From Brasenia schreberi (Eukaryota; Streptophyta; Magnoliopsida; Nymphaeales; Cabombaceae), in the NCBI GenBank assembly GCA_036023115.1, contig JAYKKT010000079.1:15739501-15803500 (forward strand): a DNA stretch of 64,000 nt, read 5' to 3'. Each line of letters begins with the position of its first letter. Within the stretch, counting starts at the first letter, position 1. The notes under the pieces are model-generated. The model was not told the origin of the DNA and did not search any database. It was given only the letters and a program-made list of their open reading frames with translations. Below are positions 1 to 12,500 of the stretch, in pieces. The translations under genes and the position numbers were made by a program.

Positions 1-1015
1 ACTAATGGTTGAAAGGTCATCCGATTTTCGTTATCTATTATTTTTGTTGGCAGCTGCTCTGCCTTTGGTTTCAGTCTTCATATGGCCATTGGTTCATACT
101 TCTAAGGTTGAAACAACTAGTGTATAACTTCATTGGAACGGGGGAAATGTCAATTTATGTAGTTTTGGAACCTTCCTGTTTTGTTATTGCAACCCTTGCT
201 TGTTCACTATCAGAATTATCACTACTCTCACCTTTTACTTCACTACTGTCATACATCGTTTGCAACAAGAATCACTCTTCAAGATAAATCCAGGGTTAGA
301 CCACCATGCTTAATTTGTTCACCGCCACCTAAAGCTACACCATCCCTGTAGGGAATTGGGTTCAAACCTTGACCAGTACCCCCATCCTTGTACCTGTTCT
401 TTCAATGGGGCTACATATGCGATATAACATCATGAAAATCATTATTTTCACTCACCATTCTAGCTGATTTATGTCACCTCCATCATGTGCTTGGTAACCA
501 CATGGTCAACATCATGTTCCTCATCAGCATATGTTGCCACGGACAAACATGATAGACTTCCAGTGGATTTCTTGTGGGAGATTTAACATGAGGCAAATTT
601 AAAAGAAACTTTCAGATGAATTGGGCTTGAAGTAAACTTGAGTGAAGGGGCTGTACAAAAAAAAATGAGACATTTGGCTTTGTTGTCATAACTTCTAACA
701 TAAGAGATGAAGTCTTGAGAATTAATTGTTAGCATCATGAATTCTCATTATCAAGTGGGGATTTATCTGAAGACACCATTCATGAAACTTGAATATGTTC
801 AGATTGTTGATCCATCAAATTGAGATATATAAGCCAGCTGGATGATGCGTATCCAACTTCTCATCTGAATTGTTTGGCGTGTCTAACTGGGCATTTGATT
901 AAGCATATTTTCAAAGGTTGTCCATCTTTAATTCTTATGTGCTTGTTTCGTCTTTTAAGTGAATTAGTGAAATTGGGAAGGTGCAAATTAGAGACAATAT
1001 AACCACCTGTATCTT
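1..1015. other. Intergenic, no gene recognised
   Basis: The reading frames here are short and unlike any family I know. A possible B-box-like stretch (GGGTTCAAACC near 350) hints at an old tRNA-derived SINE, but no matching A box or target duplication is clear. Confidence 0.5.
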
Positions 1016-1033
1016 AAAAGAAAAACAGCCTGC

Positions 1034-1140
1034 AGAAAGAGCAATAGCTCACCTGGCTAGCAGGTCGAGTCATGAGTTGAAAAGGTCACGAGTTTGATAC
1101 TCGGGGCGTGCATCTGGCTTCAGCCCTCCTTTGTAGCACC
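1034..1140 (+). repeat. tRNA-derived SINE-like repeat
   Basis: About 107 bp has an A-box-like start (TAGCTCACCTGG) and a B-box-like segment (CACGAGTTTGATACTCG), in the order of a tRNA-derived pol III promoter. It is flanked by an imperfect direct repeat of about 18-20 bp (1016-1033, AAAAGAAAAACAGCCTGC; 1141-1160, AAAAGGAAAAGCAGCCTTGC) that looks like an aged target-site duplication. The SINE class is inferred from this architecture; the family is not identified. Confidence 0.6.
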
Positions 1141-1160
1141 AAAAGGAAAAGCAGCCTTGC

Positions 1161-3250
1161 CTTACCAATGATAACAGTTCTTAGTACGAATAAATTAACA
1201 TGCTCGAGTTTTTATATCAAAAGGCAAATAAGGAATTCCTATTTGGCGTCAACAACTATTGTGTTGTATCATTTGCAGAGTTGTTTATAGATTACTTCTC
1301 GCACTCCTCATGAAGTCCAATGGTGAATGTTGTATTGATACGAACCAATACGGAGCATGCCATCATGCGATTAAAGCTGGTAATGTAGTTCATCTTGGTT
1401 CAACTTGTTCTTGACACATCCTTGTTCAGTTCGACTGCTGGAAGCTCATTAAATAGCATTTCCTTAGTTTTTACTTAAAACCGTGCCCTCAACTTAATTT
1501 AATTAGAATATTTAAGGTAAATGAAGGGTCAATTCTGTTTTTTATTTCTTCATAATGAAAGGTTTTTATGTAAATAAAGAGCATTCCATTCAAAGTTCAC
1601 AAACTGTTTGTGAATCAGTAGCGAACATCGGCCAATGTTAAAAGGCTGAGATCAGGTCGTAATGGCTTGCAAAAGGATAATGAACCATTAGCCAATGTGT
1701 TCGAACTGAAGTTAATTCGGCTAGAAGTAAGCTCAGCTCTTTGGTATTGAAAACGAGCCAAGCAACAAAGAATGATTATTTGGTTTCTTCAGTTTGTTTA
1801 TCTGTCCAAATATGTGATATAATTCAACGTTGTATTATAAATCCATACCATATCATATTCGTATTGTACTTTTTTTATGTCCAAATATTGCATACTACAC
1901 TATGTCACAATGCGCATGGAATGTTGAACTCATGCAGACAATCAAAAAGTTCCTGTTTCATGGCAAGGTCCGGGAATTGTCGACATTTTCCTTATATCAT
2001 ACTTCTAGTTTTCATTACGAACCATGAGATTTGTTTCTATGGTAATAGGGCCCTTCCATGCCACATGGTTAAATCTCGTGATAAGAACAACCCAGTAAAT
2101 CTTAAGAGCCATTAGAGATAAATATTATTTTGTGAAAAGTATGCTGCACCGGTCACTTCTGGTAAACCTTTTTCTCAGTTCTTAACGGAAGGTGATAGCA
2201 TATTAATATGGATTTTGTAGTTGGACTTCTTATGAGTTCAGAAAAGAATGACTCTATAGGAGCAAGATCGGTTTCGTATAGAATCTGAAAGCAGGAAAGA
2301 TACCTTAATGATCGGTTCAACCCCCTCATCATCGCAACTTTGAACATGGATGACACACCTAGTCATTGATCCTTTGTTATGTTTAGGGAAACAGACCTTT
2401 TAATTTTGTGTTGGGGTGATGTTACTTCCGTGTCATGTCATGTTCGTGTCGAAAAGGGCAACCTGAAAAAGCACCCCATCTTTCTGTGTGTATTACTTTG
2501 ATGGACACGAACAGACATGAACTTTTCAAGTTGTATTTGTTGGGTTTCATTATCATGTCTTATACTGCCATGAAAGCCTCATGCATTTTAAGTCCCTCCA
2601 TTGCCGGATAGGGCTCATTCTCCATGATGTGCCTAGCACATTTCCAAGCTCTGGGCTCTATTAAGTATGTGAAACATGGTCGCGTTCCAGGGGTCATTGT
2701 AAAACCCTGAAGCTAAGACCCTCATTCCCAGGACCTATGCTTCGATGATACCATTAAAGTTCAAAAAATTTTGCAGCCTCAAGAAGAAGGAAATGTAATT
2801 TGCAAGTTGTTGGATTTTAGGTGTTTTTGTGAATGGGAAGTTCTTTTTGGAGTTGTGGGTGGGTTTGGTAGACTTCATTTCTCTACCTAATTCTTAATGC
2901 ACCGAGGGCCTTCTCTCATATGGACTACCAAACTATTATACAATTGCTGCTTGTTTGATGGGCAGCCCTGCCTGTTTGATTGCTCATTTTGCTGTTTTTG
3001 TTGCTTGTTCTTGTCGGCGACGGCGGCGGTGCTCGTGGTCATGCTTGAAATAAGGATCTAAATTGGCTTGAACGTGGTCAGATATGGTATTACTGATCAA
3101 ACTAGACGAATGTCAGCATGATAGTATTTGGAGTTGAAATACAAAGGAAGAAGAGCCATATCTGGCAAGCGTTGATCATTTTATTAGTTTTTGTTGTGCT
3201 CTGCAGATGGGTCTGATATCCATTTAGAGCTATTGAGCATCGACCAACGC
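1161..3250. other. Intergenic, no gene recognised
   Basis: About 2.1 kb of AT-rich DNA. ORFs up to 124 codons lack codon structure or family motifs. I see no RNA gene or repeat with clear ends. Confidence 0.5.
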
Positions 3251-3400
3251 TTGGTTTGTTCAAATGGTTCGGCACCTATTCTCCTTGAGCAAGGTCCCGC
3301 CTCTCGAGTCTGCAAACCAGCGCTGGGAGAGCTTTACCCTCGTAGTAGGCCGACCTGGCTCACACCGGATTAGTTGGGACCGTTCGGGCTTCCTGGTTAT
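3251..3400 (+). repeat. SINE-like repeat (family with GGATTAG 3' part)
   Basis: A block running from TTCAAATGGTTCGGCAC through CTCCTTGAGCAAGGTC to CACACCGGATTAGTTGGG. It matches, in reverse orientation and with divergence, the block at 4668-4815. The order (tRNA-like head, then a conserved CCGGATTAG tail part) resembles widespread angiosperm SINEs. Its ends are approximate. Confidence 0.55.
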
Positions 3401-3617
3401 GGGGGGCGTACTTGATTAAATAAAAAGATATTATTGAACACCAACCTCCTTGGTGATATTGTCACTCTTCATTACTACCTTGCATGATTTATAGAATTAT
3501 CCTCTCATTTAGTATATCATTGAGTGAGTAGGGTGTGCGTGTGTGTGTGCATGTGCGTGTCATTACTTTTATGCATCTAGAGTTTAACATATTGTGACAA
3601 AAACCACGTAGACGAGC

Positions 3618-3745
3618 ACCGAGAGCATTAGCTTTATGGCAGGGCGCTCTAGCGCCGTTGGTGCTGGTGGGGAGTTCGACTCCCAAAAGGTGCATGTGTG
3701 AGTGTGTGTTAAGCTTTGGCCACCTCTTGTAAAAAAAAAACACAT
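3618..3745 (+). repeat. tRNA-derived SINE-like repeat
   Basis: It has an A-box-like TTAGCTTTATGGCAGGGC and a B-box-like GGGGAGTTCGACTCCC about 40 bp later, then a GT-rich body ending TTGGCCACCTCTTGT followed by an A tract. Sequence around its B box (GGGGAG.TCGACTCC....AGGTGCATG) recurs on the minus strand at 34358-34446, so the two belong to one family. Confidence 0.6.
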
Positions 3746-4667
3746 AGAAGAACATTTCTTTTGTTTCAAAACAACCCAATGCGTTTAGATGCCAATTGAA
3801 GCTGTATCATTTCCTAGGATGCCCTAAACCTAATAATGGTTGCAACATTACAAACAATTAGGCACTAGTACGTGTTTGCATGTGCGAGCATGCATGCATG
3901 TGTGTATACCCATGTGAGGGGTCTATATAAGTTGAGATAATGCATCCACCTTATCCAAAAAAAGAAAAGAAAAATGCATGTGTGTGTGCGTGCATGTGCC
4001 CCTACTTGTGTCTAACTCAACAAAATCTTTTTAAATATTTTTATTAACTTATGAAAAGGGTGGTCTCAATTGATTTGTATATTAACTTATCTAATTTATA
4101 TACAATAACATATAAATTATACTTATATATAGTGCATCCATAACTTTTGAAACTGTGCGTGCCTTATGAGAGAATTAAATGAATTGCGTATTATTTGACT
4201 TGTTACATGAGCTGATCAACTTATTCTCTTGATTCTTTTTCATGTGCTGGATATGAAAAGTTGAGGTTAGGGAATCAACCCAACCTGGAGCTGTGTTCAT
4301 GGCTCTTTTGCTAACTTGGACCTCCATTAATGCTACAAAGCACTAGCAAACTTAGACAACAGAAAATCAAACTTGCCCCTTAAATTATTTAAAAATATAA
4401 TTATTACTTATTTAAGTCAACCTTTATTGGTCAGTTTGGACCCTGACATTAATCGATAAATTAAGTTTGAAATCGGTCTTTTGACGGAGTATGAAGAAGA
4501 CAGTGTCCCAGTATTCAATAATTAGTCAAAATAAATGGAACTTTAATGGTCTTCACTTTGACTAATATTTGAAGGGATTTATTGCTGTGTTCTACCTTTT
4601 ATTATACTGTGTAGAGCAAATTTTCACGAGGCACAATCCATTCAAATCCAACTTGTTTTTCCTCACC
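3746..4667. other. Intergenic, no gene recognised
   Basis: AT-rich sequence with scattered imperfect (GT)n tracts around 3870-4010. No coding frame or element with ends is supported. Confidence 0.5.
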
Positions 4668-4815
4668 ACCGGATCTGGACCCCGCCTAATCCGGTTTAGG
4701 CCAGGTTAGGCCACTATGAGGATGAATCTCTGCTAGTACTGGTTTTATCCATTCACAAGACTTGAGACTTTCCTCAAGGAGAACAAGTGCCAAACCACCT
4801 GAACCAGACAAGGGT
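4668..4815 (-). repeat. SINE-like repeat, inverted copy of the 3251-3400 family
   Basis: Read on the minus strand it gives GGTTCAGGTGGTTTGGCAC, CTCCTTGAGGAAAGTC and CCTAAACCGGATTAGGCGGG, in the same order as the copy at 3251-3400. The alignment was made by eye and the ends are approximate. Confidence 0.55.
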
Positions 4816-4890
4816 TGGTAAAATCCAACTTGTTAAATCCAATATCAGGAACCATATATTGTTATGAATAAGATCCATATGTTGGTTCCA

Positions 4891-5401
4891 GGGATGTTCA
4901 TGGGATAGGGCAGGGTCGGGGATCAAAGTTCTCTTCCCCATCCCCATTTCAGAACCTTGTTTTCATTCTCATTCCCATTCCAACAACTGAAACCAAAAAT
5001 TCTCTGATTCTCGTTTTCATGTTTTCACCGGTCCTCACGAGAACCCATCGAAGAAAAGAGAAATGCTTAAACACAAGTTAAAGCTCAGTTTTACATATAA
5101 AATAAAACCTAGTTTATACAAAATACATCTAAATTAGAACATATTATTCCGGATAAAATATGGAGAATGACGATGAGTTCACAAATTCAAAAAAGAGGTA
5201 ACACTTTTTTTTAATGTTTAGATGGACCTAACTTTCTACAATCAATTAGAGGAAGAGTCGGACCGGAGACTTGCTATCCTTGTCCTTAACTTGATTTTCG
5301 TCCAAGATTTCCTTGCTTTCCCTATTTTCGTTTTCACCCTCCAAATTCGTCTCACTCAGAATTTCCGTGGGAAGCGGGATCCCTTTCCCATGAACATCCT
5401 A
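4891..5401. mobile_element. MITE-like element with ~20-bp terminal inverted repeats
   Basis: The left end GGGATGTTCATGGGATAGGG is the inverted counterpart of the right end CCCTTTCCCATGAACATCCT, with few mismatches, about 510 bp apart. There is no transposase frame inside, as expected of a non-autonomous DNA element. I found no clear target duplication, so the superfamily is undetermined. Confidence 0.55.
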
Positions 5402-5610
5402 ATTTTAGTTCTAGTTTTTATATATAAAGTATTTAAATCCGACTACAGTGTCAATTTTTCGGTTTTGATATTGTTTTTTAATATGTTATCCGCATCGGGC
5501 TTTAGTTACCCAAATATTTGATTACTCGGCTTTAGTTACCCAAAATATCTGATCCAAAGTCCAACCTGATGTGTAAAAATGAGTGGGGAGTCAAAATATG
5601 CCTGCTCCAT

Positions 5611-5612
<2 letters not shown>

Positions 5613-5675
<63 letters not shown>
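5613..5675. repeat. (CT)n microsatellite
   Basis: An uninterrupted CT tract of about 31 repeats. Confidence 0.95.
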
Positions 5676-5678
<3 letters not shown>

Positions 5679-5730
5679 TACACGGTTCTTTTATTTTTAT
5701 GCTCTCTCCTAAAATATTGGTAAGAGACGA

Positions 5731-6360
<630 letters not shown>

Positions 6361-6744
6361 ATGAGCATGACGCTCAATCCTCTATTTTCCGTACTTCTTA
6401 TTTCAATCACCGACCATGGTCGTAGACCATCTTCCTTTACTTTTTAAAACTGCCTTCAGCTGACTAAAATTATTGTTGTCATGAGTAAAATCACCTAGTA
6501 TATATTATATGGTTTTAATGATAACAATGACATTTTAATCTCATGATCATTGGTTTAGGACAAAGGAGAATGAGTGGAAGTTGATAGAGGGCAACAAGAG
6601 GATTGAACATGGACCACTCCCTCCCTCCCTCTCTCTTTATATATAAGGTAAATAAGATAGAACAATAATTAGATCCGTTAAATTTGATGATTATAAATGT
6701 TGGACAATTAATTACCATATATGTATAAAATATGTTCATAGTAG

Positions 6745-7071
6745 AAATAAAGATGTTGAAGTTGATGAGTGGTTACATAAAGAAAGTTTGTGAAGAGGTT
6801 ATTAGAAACAAATTAGGAATAGCATTGATAGATGATAAAATAAGAGAAAATGGTTTAAGATGGTTTGGATACGTAGAAAAATGATAAAAAAACTTTGGTA
6901 AGAAAGTATAAAAACTAGATAATGAAAATGTTAAAAAAGAATATAAAAATATTGAAAGGAAAATAATTTAATTTATATTAAATTAATTATCAGTATGAAA
7001 CATGATCAAGCTCTAAGATAAAGAACCCATGTAGCAGACCTCATATATAATGAGAAAAGGCTTTGTGGTTG

Positions 7072-7072
<1 letters not shown>
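6745..7072 (+). mobile_element. Old RTE-clade LINE 3' fragment
   Basis: From GAAATAAAGATGTTGAAG to CCATGTAGCAGACCTC and GAGAAAAGGCTTTGTGGTTGTT, the sequence parallels the C-terminal coding end and 3' tail of the intact LINE at 48902-52183 (encoding [17 protein letters not shown]). It has many substitutions, indels and stops, so it is much older than the other copies. The following (CA)n/(TA)n tract may have grown from its simple-repeat tail. Confidence 0.75.

Positions 7073-7073
<1 letters not shown>

Positions 7074-7158
<85 letters not shown>
7074..7158. repeat. Compound (CA)n(TA)n microsatellite
   Basis: A CA tract passes directly into a TA tract, immediately downstream of an old LINE tail. 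Confidence 0.95.
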
Positions 7159-7160
<2 letters not shown>

Positions 7161-7449
7161 TGCATAGAGCAACCAAATGCTAGATCCGACTCTACATTTA
7201 AGGCGTGTAACATAGTTGTATTAAGATTAATGCAAAATACAGTTTCTTTTTATTCTTTTGGAAATTGAAAGTTGACCCTTATCAATTCACGAAAGATGTT
7301 TTAGAACCCTCACGTTGCCCATATTTGAAATCATACAAGTAACAAATATGATGTTAAACTTGATATAGTGCTGTTGTTTTCGTGTGGGTGGGTTCTTTAT
7401 TTGTTTATATTTATGTGTTGGGGGGAAGGGGGGAATGAACGCAGTGCAG

Positions 7450-8275
7450 CATTAAAAGAAATTACCATAGAAAGTACAGGAAGGTAAGAGGGGGAAGGGA
7501 GAAAAAAGGTTGTTTTCAGAGATCGGACGGGACGGATCGTCTCGACGAAAAAGATTTATCCAACATTGGTCTCTCTCTCTCTCCTCGATCGCCATTGCAG
7601 TCCAACAACAGCCGACACGAAACCAGCCATCTTCTCTTCTACGGCAAAAGATCACCTAATATCAACTGTCTCTCCCTTTTCCTCTCCGAGTGCGCGCGGC
7701 GGCAGTCTGCTTCCTGTTCCTTTATACGAATAGCGTTGGGAGAAAACGACGGAGTGAGTGAGACCTATCACCTTCCTTCTCCTTATTTCCTCCTTTTCTT
7801 GTTGCCTTGGTTGATGAAAAAAGAGCTCCTTGTTCTCTTTCTTCACCTATTGTTTTTTAGCTTTAATTTCATCGACAATTCATATTAGAAAAGGAAAAAA
7901 ACATCCTTCTTTTTGCAGATTCGTGCCCTATCTCCTCTATTTTGGGGCATGCTCGTCTCTTTTGTTGGTCCGTCTCTGCCATTATCCATCTATTAACAGG
8001 TACCACTTTGGGGTTCCATCACTTTTTAGTGTTTTTTGCCGTAGTCTGCTGCTAGGGATTTTGGGTTTTGCTTGCTATCTGGTAAAGATCCCCATCTTCT
8101 GTTTTACGTTCTGTACCTGCATATCAAGCATTGAGGAAGAACCACTTTAAGGTTTTTGGTTTTCTTGCCCCAGTTCATCATTGCACCAATTGGGAATTTG
8201 GGTGGTCCCATCATGATCAGCTCTTTTAGTTGAAGGAAGGTTTCGAGTCTTTGGTGGAAGAGGGAGCCAATAGTT
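7450..8275 (+). promoter_or_regulatory. Putative promoter-proximal region and 5' leader of the PP2A B' gene
   Basis: The sequence changes from AT-rich to CT-rich (CTCTCTCTCTCTCCTCGATCG at 7571-7591), as is common in plant 5' leaders. A plausible leader intron runs from the donor GTGAGT at 7754 to the acceptor TTTTTGCAG ending at 7918. Several short upstream ATGs precede the real start at 8276. The transcription start is not visible, and the leader intron is an inference from splice-site form only. Confidence 0.4.
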
Positions 8276-9520
8276 ATGATCAAGCAGATACTAGGAAAGC
8301 TTCCTCGGAAGCCGTCAAAATCGGCAGAAAATAAAGAAGCAGGAGGAAATGGGGTGGCTGCTCCTGTGAATTCATCAAAGAATGCAAGGAACAATGATCG
8401 GCATGGGAATTCCGTGGTTGTTGCTGCTGCTTCTTTGCCTCGAGCAAATGACTCGAGTCGAGAGCCTGGTGTAAATTCAGAGCCATCTTTGGGTGCTAAA
8501 CTACCTTCTGTTGATCATATGAATGCTAGGAAGGGAAATGATTTTGTAGTTGGTGCTAACTACCAAGCTCTTCCAGGATTCAAGGACGTTCCTAGCTCTG
8601 AGAAACAAAACCTGTTCATGAGGAAGTTGAACATGTGTTGTGTGGTTTTTGATTTTTCTGATCCTGCTAAGTTTTCAAAGGAGAAGGATATCAAACGGCA
8701 GACACTGCTGGATCTCGTTGATTATGTTGCATCAGCTAATAGCAAGTTCACAGAGCCTGTAATGCAGGAGATGACGAAAATGGTTGCTGCTAATTTGTTC
8801 AGAACGAGATTTCCATCTTCTTCTCATGAGAGCAAACCAGTTGAGTTATTTGAATTGGAAGAAGATGAACCCTTGATGGATCCTGCATGGCCACACTTAC
8901 AGATTGTCTACGAGTTTTTTTTGAGATTTGTTACATCGCCGGAGATGGATGCCAAGTTGGCAAAGAGGTATGTTGATCATGCTTTCGTTCTTAGGTTGTT
9001 GGATCTTTTTGATTCGGAAGACCCCAGAGAAAGGGACTACTTGAAAACCATCCTTCATCGGATCTATGGTAAATTTATGGTTCACCGTCCGTATATCAGG
9101 AAAGCTATAAACAATATCTTCTACTGCTTTATTTTTGAAACTGAGAAGCACAACGGGATTGCAGAGCTGCTAGAAATTCTGGGTAGCATAATTAATGGAT
9201 TTGCGTTGCCTTTGAAAGAAGAACACAAGCTATTTCTTGTGCGTGCGCTAATTCCACTGCATAAACCAAGATGTATTGCTACGTACCATCAGCAGTTGTC
9301 TTATTGTATCACACAATTTGTAGAGAAGGACTGCAAGCTTGCAGATACGGTAATAAGGGGATTGCTGAAATACTGGCCAATCACTAGTAGCTCTAAAGAA
9401 GTCATGTTCTTGGGTGAGCTTGAGGAAGTGTTGGAAGCAACTCAGGAAGGAGAATTCCAGCGGTGTATGGTACCACTTTTTCGGCAAATTGGCCATTGTT
9501 TAAACAGCTCACATTTTCAA
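8276..9520 (+). CDS. PP2A B' coding exon 1 (residues 1-415)
   Basis: This exon encodes the N-terminus and most of the B56 repeats. The frame would run four bases into the intron before meeting TGA (HFQV-stop), so the GT at 9521 must be used as donor. The residue after the splice, Val416, continues the conserved SSHFQVAERAL block. Confidence 0.95.
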
Positions 9521-12500
9521 GTATGATGATTTCTTCATATTGGGTGTTTGCACTCTACTATATGTGAACTTCTCCTAAATGTTTCCTTTTCTGATATCTT
9601 CAATATGTTTTGCATCGGCATTTCATTTCCTTTGAGATTTCTCCTGATTCCTTGGAACATGTGCTTCCCTGCTCCTTTGTGTTGTATGTGAAATCATTAT
9701 TTATCTGTGTAGAATCTAGAGGTTTTTCTTCCAAACTTAGTTTTCTTTTGGTAGGTAGTGTGCTTGTTTTCTTTTTTCAAGTCCACTCTTACTTTATGCA
9801 CTGCTTAGATCATTTACACGATTACACCCATTGCCACATAAGCATGTATTGTACTGGTTCATTTATAAACATATTTTATTAGTGTTTGTTGCTTAGTTTT
9901 TATTTGAATTTTGTGGTTGCTCAATAATGATTCTTACTAGTTCCATGAACAGAACCAGGTTTTATGCCTTTTTCCCATATTGTTATTTCATGTCCAGGCT
10001 CAACTAGACTTTGGTGCATGATGCCAAAATATAAATTTGTATCGTGGGTATATAACAGACTAAGTGTACTTTCTGGGATCATTGGTGGCTCTCTCTATTG
10101 TTGTCTTCATAGTGGAACAACATATACCTCCTCACCGGTTGTAATATTCTGTATAGCTCGTTGTTGAAGACATTATTTTCTAGTCTATTGTAACTTGTAA
10201 GGAGCAATTTTTCTTTCTTTTTTTTATTACCGCATTGGCCATGAAAACAACAAAAAATGGTGGGTTTTAATTATTTCAACCTTTTCAGTTGGAAAAAAGT
10301 TTATTGTATTTGACATTGCATGGTGTGAAGTTGGGTATTAAGATGGACGTCACATGGTGTGAAGTTGGCGGTTAAGATCATAATTGTTTGTACCGTATCG
10401 CAACATGTATCGTTTTTCTTCATGATATGATATGGGTGCATCATATCGTATTGTCAATTTTTTTTAAATATTTTAAAAATAAAAAATAAAAAAATCTAAA
10501 TGATTCTTATAATTCAAAACTGGGATAAACATTGACCCATTTAACATTAATTCAAATTACAAGTACATTGTGCACATATAGAACATATTGTATCGGCTTG
10601 CATCAATATGGGTGATATGCTCCTGTATCGCACAATACATGCTGATACATTGTGGGTTCGCGATACAGCCCTTGTATCGTATCGTGACATGATACGATAT
10701 GTATCGTATTATACAGTACAGAGTGATATGGCCCTTGTATCGTATCGTGACATGATACGATATGTATCGTATTATACAGTACAGAGTGATATGCATAACA
10801 CTAGTTAAGATGGATTTTGTATCATGCAAGCGCCAATTTTGCTTGATAAAATATTTGTTATTGGAAATCTCAAAGGTGGTCATTTTTTTAGAAATAGCCG
10901 TAATATTTTCTGGTATGTCTTCGAAGGAGGTGAATCATTTGGATCGGTGGGGTCCCAATCCTGTGTGTGACATCCACACACAAGCTGAAGCCCATTGGGG
11001 GCAATGATCATAGCTATAGAGCCCTTTCTTTGATGTTCCTGATCTCATACCCCTCTTGGGTCAGATCTCCGCAATATAAATAGAAGGAAAAAATCCAAAT
11101 AATGGCTGGATTCAGATTCATCGTGTAGTTTCACATCTGAATATCAGTTCAAACACCAAATGGACATCAGATACAACAGATAACCTGATACAAATCACAG
11201 ATAAAGCATGCATTATTGGCTAACAGGAGCCAGATTTTCCATTCCCTTTCCTTATGCCAGTCAATACAGATCAAGTTTGATTAGGCAAGATAAAATTAAA
11301 ACTATTTCAGTAATTTAGATGCTACCCCTTTTCCTTTATATTTACTTTTCTAGGAATTATTCATGGAAGTGACATGATTGTGTGTTGTTTTCATGTCGTA
11401 AAGGTGTTTTCTTTTCTTAGGCATAGAGCAGTAGATGGTAAATTTCAGCAGAATGTTATCATGCAGCAGTAATAGATCCTTACTTATCTCTACGTCAAAC
11501 GCAATTAGTGGCCCTATATTGCAAAAACAGGGCCTGGACAACCTGAACTCTATATGGCATTGCTATCACTTTAAGTTTGCCGGACAGTTGGTAACGGTGC
11601 ACACACTATATGACATGACAGGGTGTTGGTACTTTATTGGCCTAAGCAAAAGTTCATGTCCATGCACTAGAAACAGTCGCTCCTGTTTGATTTTTTTGTC
11701 TGTATTTTGATTTTTAAGTTTCCATAATTGTTGCCACTGCTATTTACTTAAAGAATTCTTTGTAAATCAGCCTCTTGTTTTTATCATCTCCAAACCCGTC
11801 CACCTCATTTTGGCTCTTCTGAACATCAGCTCTTGTTTATCAATCATTTGATTGTCAGACAAGTGTATGTCTTAAGTGTCAAAACACCCTTGGTTACGTG
11901 AAAGACCAATCTAAACCAAAATGAATAGGTTTAATATCTAAATGTTTTTCAGTAACTAACCATGTCATCTTATTATGTGTATCTACTTAATTTCTGAATC
12001 ACTTAAATCCAACACTCAAAGTTTGACTTTTAGAATTCTTTTCAACCATTGATCTTATCTTATAAATGTTGATACGCTTCTTGATCAAATGATCCAAAAG
12101 TATGTACCTTGAAATGACAGTTGCAGATTCTATTTGAATCGTGAAAATATTATTAAAGAGAGAATGATTGAAGAAACTTAACCCTCACTGGTGTCATATT
12201 GAATGGATGTAATGGATGAGTGAAGATGTGATTCTACATTTTGTTTCAACATGGACCCGGAATTGATCTTTCTGGGAAGGCAACACAAAAGGTGGGATAC
12301 ATTTGAAAATAGCCCAAGGGGAGGGAAGAATTTGAAAATGACTACTAATGGAAGGATGGATTTGGGAAAAGGCCGTTTAGTTAATGATCTTATTTCCACG
12401 CACACGAGTCATGGCCTTGGCAGTTACTGAATTAGATTATAAAATTTAGTTTGCAGTGTCAGAAAAGAAGTCTTTTGTTAGTTTCATGAATTGCAGGAAT

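Noticed and set aside
3618..3745. A functional tRNA gene
   Set aside because: A and B boxes are present, but no cloverleaf with paired acceptor and anticodon stems can be drawn, and the sequence continues into a SINE-like body.
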